A stretch of DNA of 64,000 bases from Amphritea pacifica (GTDB lineage Bacteria > Pseudomonadota > Gammaproteobacteria > Pseudomonadales > Balneatricaceae), in assembly GCF_016924145.1 (NCBI RefSeq), contig NZ_JAFFZO010000025.1:16998-80997 (forward strand), given 5' to 3'. Positions within the stretch are counted from its first letter, which is position 1, and the number at the start of each line of letters is the position of its first letter. Position numbers and translations under genes: made by a program. This document shows positions 10,902 through 20,264 of the stretch, one piece after another. A model generated the notes under the pieces. The model was not told the DNA's origin and ran no database searches. It saw only the letters and a list, made by a program, of their open reading frames with translations.

Positions 10902-12612
10902 GTTGATAACCGTTCTGCAGCAGATCTTTAAATTCAGTGAACGGCACCGGTTTGCTATAGAGATATCCCTGTGCCTGATGGCAACCAAAGCTGGCGAGGA
11001 AGTTGAGTTGCTGGATGGTCTCAACCCCCTCAGCAATGATCTCTTTGTTGAGACTGTAGGCCAGACGGATAAGGGCTTTGACAATTTCCCGGTCATCCGG
11101 GTTGTTATTGACACCGGAAACAAACGAACGGTCAATTTTCAGGCTGCCGATAGGTAGTTTTTGTAACAGAGAAAAAGAGGAATAGCCGGTACCAAAGTCA
11201 TCCAGTGAAAAGTTGATACCCAGCTTATGTAACTCCTCAATACCTTCGCGAACATGCAATTCATTATTAAACAGGGCCGATTCGGTAAGCTCAAATTCCA
11301 GAACCGAGGTATCGATAGCGTATTTTTCAATCAGTCGCTGAATCGTCCGGCAGAGATAACTGTCCTGGAACTGCCTGAAAGACAGGTTGATACTCAGGCT
11401 TTTTATCGTCAGTCCGCTCGCCAGGAGTTGTTGCATATCCTCCCCTGCCTGCTGGATCACCCAGTAACCGATCGGCACGATCAGCCCGGTACGTTCGGCG
11501 GTGGGGATAAACATATCCGGAAAGATCAGTCCCCGTTGCGGGTGTTGCCAGCGAATCAGGCCTTCAGCTCCGATGATCTTACCGGACAGAATATCAACCC
11601 GGGGCTGATAGAACAGTTCGAACTCGTTTCGCCGGATAGCGTTGATCAGCTCGGGTTCTATATTGTAATGGGGGTCTTGTTCAAAACTGCTTTGCGGGTC
11701 GAAAATAATATAGCTGCAACTGCTTGTTTCTTTAGCCTTGATCCTCGCCTGAGTAGCCTGGTGGATCAGTGTGTCCGCTTCACAACTGTGTTCCGGGGCC
11801 AGTGCAACGCCGATGCTGCAGGGCAAAATGATTTCCAGCTCATGATAGTTGTATGGCTCAGTCAGGCGGTGCAGCAGCTGGATGCACAGCTGTGTGACAT
11901 GCTGGGCCAGACTGACATCGTCAGGCGTCTCCAGCAGCAGGATAAACTCGTCATTCCCCTGGCGCGAGATCAAGCCCGGAGCCAGTTCAGAAAGGCGCTG
12001 ACTCATCTCTTTAACGACAACGTCACCGGCGGAATAGCCATTGATTGTGTTAAAGCGTCGGAAGCCATCCAGGTCAATATTGATCAGCGCAAAATGTTTT
12101 CCCGATCCACCTTTTCGCAGGGCTCTCAGCCGTTCCGAAAACTCCTGATAAAATTGCTGCCGGTTCATCATGCCGGTTAGCGGGTCCAGTTGCGTCAGGC
12201 GCTCAATCTCTGAGTAGTACTGGCAGATTTTAAGGTTATAGCGCAGCAACCGCTGTAATACTTCATCGGTCAGAGCGTTGGTGGAGATATAGTCGCTGGC
12301 CCGCCAGAGCATCGATTCATCGATACGCTCAGGGGTAAGATTCTGATCAAACAGGATGACCGGAATATGGGGGTACTGCTGACGCAGGTAGTGCAGCTCA
12401 GAGAGCGCGTTGGTATCAGTAAAACAGGTGTGCAGAAAAATCAGATGGGTATCTGTCTGTTCCAGCCGTTCGGTGGCCTGATCAAAGCTGCATTGCTGTA
12501 CCTGGCATTGCTGCTGTTGCAGACGGGTCACGATCGCTGAGGTATCAACGCCGCAACTATCAACAATCAGACACTCTGTACGTGCTGGATTACGGCTAGC
12601 TACAGATAACAT
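10873..12612 (-). CDS. Receiver-like-GGDEF-EAL protein, probable cyclic-di-GMP phosphodiesterase
   Basis: Cytoplasmic protein of 579 residues. The first 130 residues resemble a response-regulator fold (CLIVDS, VILFDQNLTPE), but the phosphoacceptor region is not clearly conserved. The GGDEF domain (about 140-300) is altered to GNDEF with no RxxD inhibitory site, so cyclase activity is doubtful. The EAL domain (about 315-565) keeps NLSFRQF, FELTES, LDDFGTGYSS, KIDRSFV and IAEGVET, with EGL instead of EAL, compatible with phosphodiesterase activity. The 3' end overlaps comM convergently by 29 bp. I recognise a similar gene beside rep in Pseudomonas, which supports an orthologous locus. Confidence 0.9.
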   Translation of the reverse strand: MLSVASRNPARTECLIVDSCGVDTSAIVTRLQQQQCQVQQCSFDQATERLEQTDTHLIFLHTCFTDTNALSELHYLRQQYPHIPVILFDQNLTPERIDESMLWRASDYISTNALTDEVLQRLLRYNLKICQYYSEIERLTQLDPLTGMMNRQQFYQEFSERLRALRKGGSGKHFALINIDLDGFRRFNTINGYSAGDVVVKEMSQRLSELAPGLISRQGNDEFILLLETPDDVSLAQHVTQLCIQLLHRLTEPYNYHELEIILPCSIGVALAPEHSCEADTLIHQATQARIKAKETSSCSYIIFDPQSSFEQDPHYNIEPELINAIRRNEFELFYQPRVDILSGKIIGAEGLIRWQHPQRGLIFPDMFIPTAERTGLIVPIGYWVIQQAGEDMQQLLASGLTIKSLSINLSFRQFQDSYLCRTIQRLIEKYAIDTSVLEFELTESALFNNELHVREGIEELHKLGINFSLDDFGTGYSSFSLLQKLPIGSLKIDRSFVSGVNNNPDDREIVKALIRLAYSLNKEIIAEGVETIQQLNFLASFGCHQAQGYLYSKPVPFTEFKDLLQNGYQLTAESAANQ

Positions 12613-12875
12613 ATCGAATCTACTACTTGAGAGTAAACGACCATGTTTATTCCCGCTGTTTACTACTGATAAGACAATTCATTCCATGCGATAATTGTCC
12701 CCCCTGTAAGCGCATTAAGAGTAGCACGTCAATTTATTGAATTAAACAGTTGTTTGAGTGCTTTATGTTTTAAAACAATGAATTACAGCGGATTTTGTAG
12801 GTTTTTACGGCAAGTTAACATTACTCTATCGGCCGTATATGAACAAAACTTTAGCAGTCAGAGTAACTATTTATA

Positions 12876-14891
12876 ATGTCGAGACTTAATCCCAAACAGC
12901 GAGAAGCGGTGGACTATATCAGTGGGCCGATGCTGGTGCTTGCCGGGGCCGGCTCGGGTAAGACCAGTGTTATCACCCGTAAAATTGCTTACCTGATCGA
13001 AAACTGCGGTATCAAAGCGCATAACATCGCTGCCGTGACCTTCACCAATAAGGCCTCGCGGGAGATGAAGGAGCGGGTTAATACTCTGGTTAAAGGAAAT
13101 GCCACCCGGGGGCTGACCGTTTCAACCTTTCACAATCTGGGGCTGAATATTATACGCAAAGAGCATAAAACCCTGGGTTTCAAGGCCGGCTTCTCGCTGT
13201 TTGATGATCAGGACAGCAAGGCATTGCTGAAAAGCCTGCTGTTACACCACAACGAAGAAACCGATCAACTGGACTTTATTCAGAGCACTATCTCAAACTG
13301 GAAGAACGATATGCTGGGGCCGGAGCAGGCTCTGGCTAAAGCGGAAGGCCCTGCAGATGTGCTGGCGGCCAGGGCGTATGAGGCCTATCAGAAGAGTCTG
13401 AAAGCCTATAATGCGGTGGACTTCGATGATCTGATTCTGCTGCCGGTGCAGTTGTTCATGAATCACGGCGCTATTCTGGAACGCTGGCAGCAGAAGATTC
13501 GCTATCTGTTAGTGGATGAGTATCAGGATACCAACATTACCCAGTATCTGCTGGTCAAGATGCTGGTGGGTACACGGGGGATGCTGACGGTGGTGGGTGA
13601 TGATGATCAGTCTATCTACTCGTGGCGTGGCGCCCGACCAGAAAATCTGGTGCAGTTACAGCACGACTTTCCTTCACTTAAAGTGGTCAAGCTTGAGCAG
13701 AATTACCGTTCAACCGGACGTATTCTTAAAGCAGCCAACACCGTGATCTCGAATAACCCCCACGTGTTCGATAAAACCCTGTGGAGTGATATGGGGTTTG
13801 GCGATCCGATCCGGGTGGTATTCACCCGTAATGAAGATGCTGAATGTGAACGGATCGCCACAGAGATTCTGGATCTGCATCTGCGTAAGCGCTATCAGTT
13901 TAAGGATTTCGCTATTCTCTATCGCGGTAATCATCAGGCCCGTCTGCTGGAGCTGAAACTACAGAGCTATCAGGTACCCTATAAACTCAGTGGTGGCACC
14001 TCATTCTTTGCCCGCGCAGAGATTAAGGACATCATGTCTTACATGAAGGTGTTAGTGAACCCGGATGACGATAACGCATTCCTGAGAATTATCAATCTGC
14101 CCCGCCGGGAGATCGGTCATACTACATTGCAGGGCTTGGGCGAATACGCTTCTGAACGGCACTGCAGTCTGTTCAATGCCTGTAGTGAGCTGGGTCTGGA
14201 ACAGGTATTAAAACCCGCCCAGGTGGAGCGGTTGCAGCGCTTTAAGAACTGGCTCGAAGGGATCTATCAGCAGTGTGAACGGGGGGATCCTATCGATGCG
14301 ATTCGCAAGATGATAGAGGATATCGATTTTGCGGGCTGGATCGCTCAGAACAGTTCCAGTGAAGCGGTTGCTGAACGGCGCATGCAAAACGTCTGGATTC
14401 TGGTTGATTCGCTTCGCAATACCCTGGAACGTTTGCAAGAGGATGATCCTGAGGCGGGGATCCGGGAGGCTATCGCCCGACTGGTGCTGATGGATATTAT
14501 GGAGCGTCAGGAAGAGGAAGATGATTCTGACCGGGTGCAGCTGATGACGCTGCACGCCTCCAAGGGGCTGGAGTTTAATCATGTCTATCTGATGGGGATG
14601 GAGGAGGAGATTCTGCCCCACCGCAACAGCATCGAAAATGGCGATATCGAAGAGGAACGGCGACTGGCGTATGTGGGAATCACCCGGGCGAAGCAGACGC
14701 TGACAATGACCCTGGCGCGGAAACGAAAACAGTTTGGTGAACTGATCGATTGTCAGCCCAGCCGTTTTCTTGATGAGCTGCCCGAGGATGATCTGGTGTA
14801 TGAAGGCCGTGGGGAGGTGTGCGAAGTTACCAATAAAGCACGGGGTAATGCGACCCTGAGTGGTTTACGGGGGTTATTGGACGATCTATAA
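12876..14891 (+). CDS. rep: ATP-dependent DNA helicase Rep
   Basis: Superfamily 1A 3'-5' helicase of 671 residues, the accessory replicative motor that clears proteins ahead of the fork. Visible motifs: Q-motif LNPKQREAV, Walker A AGAGSGKT (Lys29), TFTNKASREM, Walker B DEYQDTN, GDDDQSIYSWRGA, LEQNYRS, and C-terminal LMTLHASKGLEF and VGITRAKQTL. Length and the start MSRLNPKQ fit Rep rather than the longer UvrD. No clear Shine-Dalgarno sequence precedes the ATG. A bidirectional terminator follows. Confidence 0.95.
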   Translation: MSRLNPKQREAVDYISGPMLVLAGAGSGKTSVITRKIAYLIENCGIKAHNIAAVTFTNKASREMKERVNTLVKGNATRGLTVSTFHNLGLNIIRKEHKTLGFKAGFSLFDDQDSKALLKSLLLHHNEETDQLDFIQSTISNWKNDMLGPEQALAKAEGPADVLAARAYEAYQKSLKAYNAVDFDDLILLPVQLFMNHGAILERWQQKIRYLLVDEYQDTNITQYLLVKMLVGTRGMLTVVGDDDQSIYSWRGARPENLVQLQHDFPSLKVVKLEQNYRSTGRILKAANTVISNNPHVFDKTLWSDMGFGDPIRVVFTRNEDAECERIATEILDLHLRKRYQFKDFAILYRGNHQARLLELKLQSYQVPYKLSGGTSFFARAEIKDIMSYMKVLVNPDDDNAFLRIINLPRREIGHTTLQGLGEYASERHCSLFNACSELGLEQVLKPAQVERLQRFKNWLEGIYQQCERGDPIDAIRKMIEDIDFAGWIAQNSSSEAVAERRMQNVWILVDSLRNTLERLQEDDPEAGIREAIARLVLMDIMERQEEEDDSDRVQLMTLHASKGLEFNHVYLMGMEEEILPHRNSIENGDIEEERRLAYVGITRAKQTLTMTLARKRKQFGELIDCQPSRFLDELPEDDLVYEGRGEVCEVTNKARGNATLSGLRGLLDDL

Positions 14892-14897
14892 GTAATA

Positions 14898-14923
14898 AAA
14901 AAGGCCGCATCAGCGGCCTTTTT
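14898..14923. terminator. Bidirectional terminator between rep and cytochrome c5
   Basis: GGCCGC/GCGGCC stem with ATCA loop, flanked by A-run on the left and T-run on the right, between two convergent genes. Confidence 0.92.
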
Positions 14924-14946
14924 CAGATTTAGCGAGGGGGCTCGGT

Positions 14947-15369
14947 TTACTTGGCACTGTCTACCATGTATTGAACGGCCGCTTTGATCTCTTCGTCAGA
15001 ACAGGTGCCGCAGGTGCCGCGCGGGGGCATAGCATTGAAACCGTTCAGGGCGCTGTTCAGCAGTGTTTCCATGCCTTTAGCTCCACGGTCAGCCCAGTCG
15101 CTGGTACCAAACTTAGGCGCATCCAGTACGCCTGACGCGTGGCATGCAGAACAGCTGGCAGTGTACACTTCTGATCCGGAGCGGGCGCCGGCGGCAGCTG
15201 CAGGTGCAGCGGCACCACCACAGTCATCACCTTCTACACAGACAGAACCCACTTTGGCAATACGTTCTGCAATCGCATCGTTATCAGTGTTGGCTATAGC
15301 CGAGGTGGCCAGAAAACCCAGTGCTACAGCAAACAGGGCAGAAATAGCTTTGGCAGCAAATTTACTCAC
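14947..15369 (-). CDS. Periplasmic cytochrome c5-type monohaem protein
   Basis: Class I c-type cytochrome of the c5 family, an electron carrier in the periplasm. Haem attachment is CSACH, the axial methionine is in AMPPRG, and the extra cysteine pair GTCGTC typical of c5 follows. A signal peptide (SKFAAKAISALFAVALG... cut near SAIA) is seen if translation begins at the GTG at 15369, which has GAGG 8 bp upstream; this gives 140 residues. An open frame extends upstream to 15507 but would place about 46 non-signal residues first, so the shorter start is preferred. A preceding VCVEGDDCG motif is common to marine relatives (from memory). Confidence 0.9.
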   Translation of the reverse strand: MSKFAAKAISALFAVALGFLATSAIANTDNDAIAERIAKVGSVCVEGDDCGGAAAPAAAAGARSGSEVYTASCSACHASGVLDAPKFGTSDWADRGAKGMETLLNSALNGFNAMPPRGTCGTCSDEEIKAAVQYMVDSAK

Positions 15370-15783
15370 AGTCACGACCTCATCATCGCTAATTTTAGAA
15401 AAAGGTAGCTGTCGGATGCCCTCAATGGGCCTGTTACAGCGTTTAGAAATAATAATTCGGCCGGGATTATAGCGGTAAATAGGCACAACGAAAATGGTTG
15501 AGGTCATTATCGGGACTAATTAATTAGTAACGAACCGCTGAAAAGGATCAAAGATGCCTGGTTTAGCTATCATTTTGGGTAGTGAAAGTGCTTTTGTTGT
15601 TGCCTCATGGCGACGTTGGCGCTATGTTGTTGCACAATAAATTCCAACTTTAACTTCGCAGGACTGCAAGCCAGTCAGCTGTCGCATGACTTACGATACC
15701 GTAAAAGGACTTATTATGGTAACTGGTGTCTCTTTATTATGCTTTGATCTCTATCGAAGCAGCCGGTTTGCTGGGTTGTTCTG

Positions 15784-17892
15784 ATGACCCCACGTCCGAT
15801 ATTGTCCGTCACCGGCAGGCTGCACCGTTTATTTGTCACTTCAGTCGCCGTGGTTTTACTGATCACCGGTCTGGTGGTGATGAGCGTTGAGTTTTATAAC
15901 CATCGCAGTCAGTTGATTGACAGAGCCCACGTCTTTTCCGGGCTGACCTCCCCCCAGCTTGCCCAGGTGGTGCTGACCGAATCGCCAATGCTGGCGACCC
16001 TGCTATTGGAAAGTTATTTCTCAGAACCCAATCTGCTGGGTATCTATGTGTATCGCAACGATGGTTCAGAGCTGGTTAAACTGACCAAGCCGGGACTGGC
16101 CCAGTCTCTGCCTACCCCCTCGCATGAACTTCGGGCTCAGCTCGAGGCGTCCTATACAATCGGCTTCGAACTGCTTGATTACAGTGTTCCGTTAAGAGTG
16201 AAAGACAAACTGGTGGGGCAGCTATATCTGCAATATAGTCTGGATGCAGTTAAGCGGCAGTTACTGATCTATCTGCTGTTTGGTACGGCTCTGTACTGCT
16301 TCTCTCTGCTCGGCGTGTATCTGTTGTCGAAGCGAATCCAGCGGGGGATTTCTGAACCTGTGGATAAAATAATTGATGCAATGGAGCAGGTTACCGTGCA
16401 TCAGAACTTCGCTCTGAAGATCCCCGAAGATGATAAACCGGGTGAGCTTCATGCCCTGATCAGTGGCTTTAACCGTATGCTGGGGCAGATTAACCGCAAT
16501 GCCAAAGAGCTGAAATCCCATCAGGCTGCGATTGAGCAGCATGTCTACTTTGACCCGCTCACAGGGCTGGCAAATCGCCGGCTGCTGATGCAGAGCATGG
16601 AACGGGAAGTACTTCGGGCGAAGCGTTCCGAGCAGATCGGTGCGCTGTTATACATGGACCTGGATCACTTTAAAACCATCAATGACTCGCTGGGGCATAG
16701 TGTGGGAGACGCTGTGCTCAATAGCGTCTCATCGCGAATACGTAAAGCGGTCAGAGAGGCCGATACCCCCGCCCGACTGGGGGGCGATGAGTTTGTTGTG
16801 TTACTGCCAGAGCTGGGAACCAGTGAGTCTACCGCCAGTCACAATGCGCTGAGTGTGGCCGAAAAAGTGCGTCAGGCTATCTCTTCGGTGCACCAGATTG
16901 ATGGTCGCGCGCTGCATGTGACACCGAGTATCGGTATTGCTCTGTTCGATGGCCAGAATGATGAGTTTGAAAACCTGATTATGCAGGCAGATCTGGCGAT
17001 GTACCGGGCCAAGGAAGAGGGACGCAACCGGGTTCAGTTTTTCCTCGAACAGATGCAGCACAATGCCGATCACCGGCAGCAGATAGAGGAAAGTCTGCGG
17101 CAAGCGATCGAAAATGACCTGTTGTATATCTGTTATCAGCCTCTGGTCCGGGGGAATGGCAAGATTGTCGGGGCAGAAGCATTAGTGCGCTGGTCGGATG
17201 GCGAGAAGGGGCTGGTTAACCCCGCTTCATTTATCCCTATCGCCGAGATGACCGATCTGATTTGTTGCTTAGGCCAATGGGTCCTGACTGAGGTCTGTCA
17301 GCAGATGGCCTCCTGGGAAAAACAGGGTAAAAAGCTGGTGGTATCGGTCAATATCAGTCCGCGTGAGTTTGAACAGAATGATTTTGTTGAGAAGGTTCAG
17401 GAAATTATTCTTAACAGTGGTGTCAGGGCTGAATATCTGGTGTTTGAACTGACCGAGGGGGTGCTGTTAAACAATATTGAAGCCGTGCGTATAAAAATGC
17501 AACGGCTGGCCAAACTGGGGATCCGTTTTGCACTGGATGATTTTGGTACCGGGTATTCCTCGCTACAGTATCTGAAGCAACTGCCCCTGAATACCCTGAA
17601 AATTGATCAGTCCTTTGTTCAGGACATCACCACCGACAGCAATGATGCTGCGATTGTGTCAACGATTATAGCGATGGCGCGCACCCTGGGTATCGATGTG
17701 GTGGCTGAAGGGGTTGAAAAGCAGGAAGAGCTGGATTTCCTCGAGCATTGGGGCTGTCAGTTGTTTCAGGGGTATTATTTCAGTCGGGCAATGAAAGCAA
17801 AACGTATGGGCAGCCTGATACCCTCGGCAGGCAAAGAACAGCTGCGGGAGACACAGATAATCCCTTTCAAAAAACATCAGTTTAGCAAGTGA
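15784..17892 (+). CDS. Membrane sensor with HAMP, GGDEF and EAL domains
   Basis: Bifunctional-type cyclic-di-GMP protein of 702 residues. A transmembrane helix (about 15-37) is followed by a periplasmic sensor region of about 120 residues, a second helix (about 158-180) and a HAMP-like linker (ISEPVDKIIDAMEQ). The GGDEF domain (about 245-425) is intact: LGGDEFVVLL, with the inhibitory RxxD (READ) five residues before it. The EAL domain (about 435-680) is intact: AEALVRW, NISPREF, FELTEG, LDDFGTGYSS, KIDQSFV, AEGVEK. Both activities are plausible. Preceded by 275 bp of non-coding DNA after the cytochrome gene. Confidence 0.93.
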   Translation: MTPRPILSVTGRLHRLFVTSVAVVLLITGLVVMSVEFYNHRSQLIDRAHVFSGLTSPQLAQVVLTESPMLATLLLESYFSEPNLLGIYVYRNDGSELVKLTKPGLAQSLPTPSHELRAQLEASYTIGFELLDYSVPLRVKDKLVGQLYLQYSLDAVKRQLLIYLLFGTALYCFSLLGVYLLSKRIQRGISEPVDKIIDAMEQVTVHQNFALKIPEDDKPGELHALISGFNRMLGQINRNAKELKSHQAAIEQHVYFDPLTGLANRRLLMQSMEREVLRAKRSEQIGALLYMDLDHFKTINDSLGHSVGDAVLNSVSSRIRKAVREADTPARLGGDEFVVLLPELGTSESTASHNALSVAEKVRQAISSVHQIDGRALHVTPSIGIALFDGQNDEFENLIMQADLAMYRAKEEGRNRVQFFLEQMQHNADHRQQIEESLRQAIENDLLYICYQPLVRGNGKIVGAEALVRWSDGEKGLVNPASFIPIAEMTDLICCLGQWVLTEVCQQMASWEKQGKKLVVSVNISPREFEQNDFVEKVQEIILNSGVRAEYLVFELTEGVLLNNIEAVRIKMQRLAKLGIRFALDDFGTGYSSLQYLKQLPLNTLKIDQSFVQDITTDSNDAAIVSTIIAMARTLGIDVVAEGVEKQEELDFLEHWGCQLFQGYYFSRAMKAKRMGSLIPSAGKEQLRETQIIPFKKHQFSK

Positions 17893-17967
17893 ATAGTGAC
17901 TATAATCAGGTAACTCCTCTACGGAAATACTGCTATCACGGAATCGCTGAAAAATTCACTTTAGCAA

Positions 17968-17996
17968 TAGACAGTACTCCGTTAGATCGGTAATAT
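17968..17996 (+). promoter_or_regulatory. Sigma-70 promoter of tRNA-Arg
   Basis: TAGACA, 17-bp spacer, TAATAT, followed by a GC-rich discriminator (ACCGCCC) of the kind seen at stringently controlled stable-RNA promoters. Lies 29 bp before the tRNA. Confidence 0.7.
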
Positions 17997-18024
17997 ACCG
18001 CCCTCATCATCACTGATGAACTGC

Positions 18025-18101
18025 GCGCCTGTAGCTCAGCTGGATAGAGTAGCAGGTTCCGATCCTGTTGGTCGGGGGTTCGAATCCCTCCAGGCGCGCC
18101 A
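18025..18101 (+). tRNA. tRNA-Arg(CCG)
   Basis: Complete cloverleaf of 77 nt. Acceptor GCGCCTG pairs with CAGGCGC, D-arm GCTC...GAGT, anticodon loop TTCCGAT gives anticodon CCG, T-arm GGGGG-TTCGAAT-CCCTC, discriminator G and encoded CCA. One wobble pair occurs in the anticodon stem. Confidence 0.95.
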
Positions 18102-18172
18102 CTTTATAGTTAGTGTTGCTATTTATAAATTCGCACAACACTCTGTTCCGGGCATGAATGCCTGGAGGGTGA
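18083..18172 (+). repeat. 90-bp direct repeat, copy 1 (begins inside tRNA-Arg)
   Basis: Identical base for base to 18253-18342 (offset 170). It starts in the T-loop of the tRNA, takes in its 3' end and CCA, and runs 71 bp beyond. It contains GCCTGGAGGG, the reverse complement of the tRNA acceptor CCCTCCAGGC. Confidence 0.93.
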
Positions 18173-18252
18173 GATCCCCCGATGGGGTTCGAGCCGAGCG
18201 AAGCGAGACAACGGAGCGTAGCGACGGCCCGAAGGGCAAGGCGAAGCCGGGT

Positions 18253-18342
18253 AATCCCTCCAGGCGCGCCACTTTATAGTTAGTGTTGCTATTTATAAAT
18301 TCGCACAACACTCTGTTCCGGGCATGAATGCCTGGAGGGTGA
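18253..18342 (+). repeat. 90-bp direct repeat, copy 2 (orphan tRNA-Arg 3' end)
   Basis: Second copy, carrying a 19-nt tRNA-Arg 3' fragment without the rest of the tRNA. The 80 bp between the copies is rich in short GCGAAGC-type motifs (GAGCGAAGCGAG, GGCCCGAAGGGC, GCGAAGCCGGG). A truncated trace of the last motif (GCGAAGCCAGG) also follows copy 2, suggesting a third, eroded unit. Confidence 0.9.
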
Positions 18343-18373
18343 AGCGAAGCCAGGTAATCCCGCTTATCACAGT

Positions 18374-18449
<76 letters not shown>

Positions 18450-18483
18450 TTTCTTCTTACCTCCACCCTGACATAGTGGCAGT

Positions 18484-19800
18484 TTAGCCACTGACAGCTG
18501 AATAGGTCCATAGTACCGCAAACCCTGTTGTCAGCATAAATGGCCCATAAAACCGGTTGAGTTTCATCAGCGTAATTGCAGAGATACCATAACGTGATTG
18601 CAGGCTAAGTTGCACCCCGGAAAACGGCGATAGCCCGACACCGATCGACCAACTGAGTAAGAGTGTGATTCCCAACAGGTTGGGATCGCTGACACTGGGC
18701 ATGAGGATGCTACCTGCCAGCACCGCAGAGGTGACCGGGTGCATACCGATCAGCGCCAGGCCGACCAGGGCTGATAGCGTCAGACAGGCTTCCGCAGCGG
18801 TAAAGTGTTCGGGCGCCAGGCGTAGTTGCAGTGATTCCAGCAGTGCCGCGACCCCTGAGGCGAGGACTGCAGCAGCCAGAAACAGTGTCACTTCACTGCC
18901 GAGTTTTGGCAGCCCTTCATGGATATGAGTTTTAAGGTGTATGGCGCAATCCCGGGGTTGTCGAAGCAGCAGGTATGTCAGTGTAAACAGGATTGAGATC
19001 AGTGTGACCAGTGTGATCACCGATAACTCTGGCAGATAGTGGTGAGCAATGATGACCAGTATGGCCAGTAACAAAGGCATCCATAACGCTCCGGCATGCA
19101 TAGGATAACCATGGGTTTTATCCGAATCGGGGTGATGGCTGATCTGCCAGGCGCTGAATATCAGTGCGATCAGTGCTGTGGGCAGGCCGTAGATCATGAG
19201 GGTGCTGAGCTGGGCGCCGGGTGCGCTGATCAGCACGACACCCATTGCCGCAAAGAAAGGCGACCAGCAGGCACAGATACTGAACGCACGTAATAGCGTA
19301 AGCCCTTGCAGTGGTGTCAGTTGTCTGTGGTTGCTAAGACGGTCTCCGACAATCATTATCGATGAGATATTGATGACGGCTGCTATCAGATGGGTACCAA
19401 AAAGTGTCCGCAGCATCGCTGTTCTTCCAGGGGGAAGCTGCTCATCGGTTTGTATACCCCGGGTGGCGACAATTCTCAGAAAGCTGACTGCGATCAACAT
19501 AGCGATAATCATCTGATTGGCTTCAAAGGCTTTCATCAGATAGCGCTGGTCGCCCCCCTGATAAATACCAATAGCAAGTCCTGTGGCACCGGCGATCAAC
19601 AGAACCGCGCTCTGGATCAGCTGGCTGGGTCGCTGGCGACGAATCAGCAGCGCCGCTGCCAGCCATACCGGAGCGCCGGCAATATAGTCAGGCACGGCGT
19701 GGGTCAGTGCTGTGATCAGTGAGAGCAGCAGCATCAGCAGGAGTGTCCAGCCTGTCACGGTGGTCGATAGTGGCAGGGTGGAGATGGTTTTTTGATCCAT
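18484..19800 (-). CDS. Multi-spanning inner-membrane protein, putative transporter
   Basis: Strongly hydrophobic protein of 438 residues with about ten to twelve membrane segments and short loops. GMHPVTSAVLAGSIL and the paired glycine/proline-rich stretch GVGLSPFSGVQ near the C-terminus recall ion-transporter-superfamily (citrate/dicarboxylate or arsenite-type) permeases, but I cannot assign a substrate. A cytoplasmic loop GIQTDEQLPPGR and a charged loop near the middle (HHPDSDKTHG) are visible. It lies convergent to the tRNA genes, 35 bp away, and has no obvious operon partner. Confidence 0.75.
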   Translation of the reverse strand: MDQKTISTLPLSTTVTGWTLLLMLLLSLITALTHAVPDYIAGAPVWLAAALLIRRQRPSQLIQSAVLLIAGATGLAIGIYQGGDQRYLMKAFEANQMIIAMLIAVSFLRIVATRGIQTDEQLPPGRTAMLRTLFGTHLIAAVINISSIMIVGDRLSNHRQLTPLQGLTLLRAFSICACWSPFFAAMGVVLISAPGAQLSTLMIYGLPTALIALIFSAWQISHHPDSDKTHGYPMHAGALWMPLLLAILVIIAHHYLPELSVITLVTLISILFTLTYLLLRQPRDCAIHLKTHIHEGLPKLGSEVTLFLAAAVLASGVAALLESLQLRLAPEHFTAAEACLTLSALVGLALIGMHPVTSAVLAGSILMPSVSDPNLLGITLLLSWSIGVGLSPFSGVQLSLQSRYGISAITLMKLNRFYGPFMLTTGFAVLWTYSAVSG

Positions 19801-20035
19801 AGTAAATCCGTACAGTGCGATGCTGAAAGGGCTGGGGCCGGGTTAATCCGTGATCATACCGCGAACACCTGAGACTGTCCGCAGCGCCACCGAATATTCT
19901 TCAGACGTCTCTTCAGACGAGAATTGCGCGGATATATTGTTTGCGGCAGGTTACTGCTGTGCGTAAAACAGGGTAACCTGAAAAGCTGTTATTACAGCAT
20001 CAAAGGTATACCCTTATCGATCAATCAGCTGTTGC

Positions 20036-20051
20036 TGGCCTGTTTATTGCT
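20036..20051 (+). promoter_or_regulatory. Candidate sigma-54 promoter ahead of the transglutaminase/ATP-grasp cluster
   Basis: TGGCCTGTTTATTGCT has GG and GC separated by ten bases and a TTGCT -12 box. The predicted start near 20063 would leave a 345-nt leader. No clear enhancer-type palindrome was found upstream, so this is tentative. Confidence 0.4.
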
Positions 20052-20241
20052 CTACCTTGTATATAGCCCGAACTGCGCAATTTATGCGCTGTTTGAGTGC
20101 GGAGCCTCAGCGTGCAGGAGCGCTGACTGCATCGGCTTTGATATCGCTGCATTGTTGTGGTGCAAAGATCAGCGGTGCACCGGGAGAGTAAAGGACGGCT
20201 GTCTGAGGTATAGACCCTGTCTGTTAATCCTGAAAGAGTGC

Positions 20242-20264
20242 ACTATGATGAAAACGATCATAGT
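20242..20264. promoter_or_regulatory. 23-bp palindrome, possible operator
   Basis: ACTATGAT, seven-base spacer, ATCATAGT: a perfect 8-bp inverted repeat about 145 bp before the DUF2126 gene. Binding factor unknown. Confidence 0.4.

Noticed and set aside
18083-18342. tRNA-Arg as the attachment site of a genomic island
   Set aside because: The two 3'-end copies are only 170 bp apart, and no integrase, prophage or island genes lie nearby.
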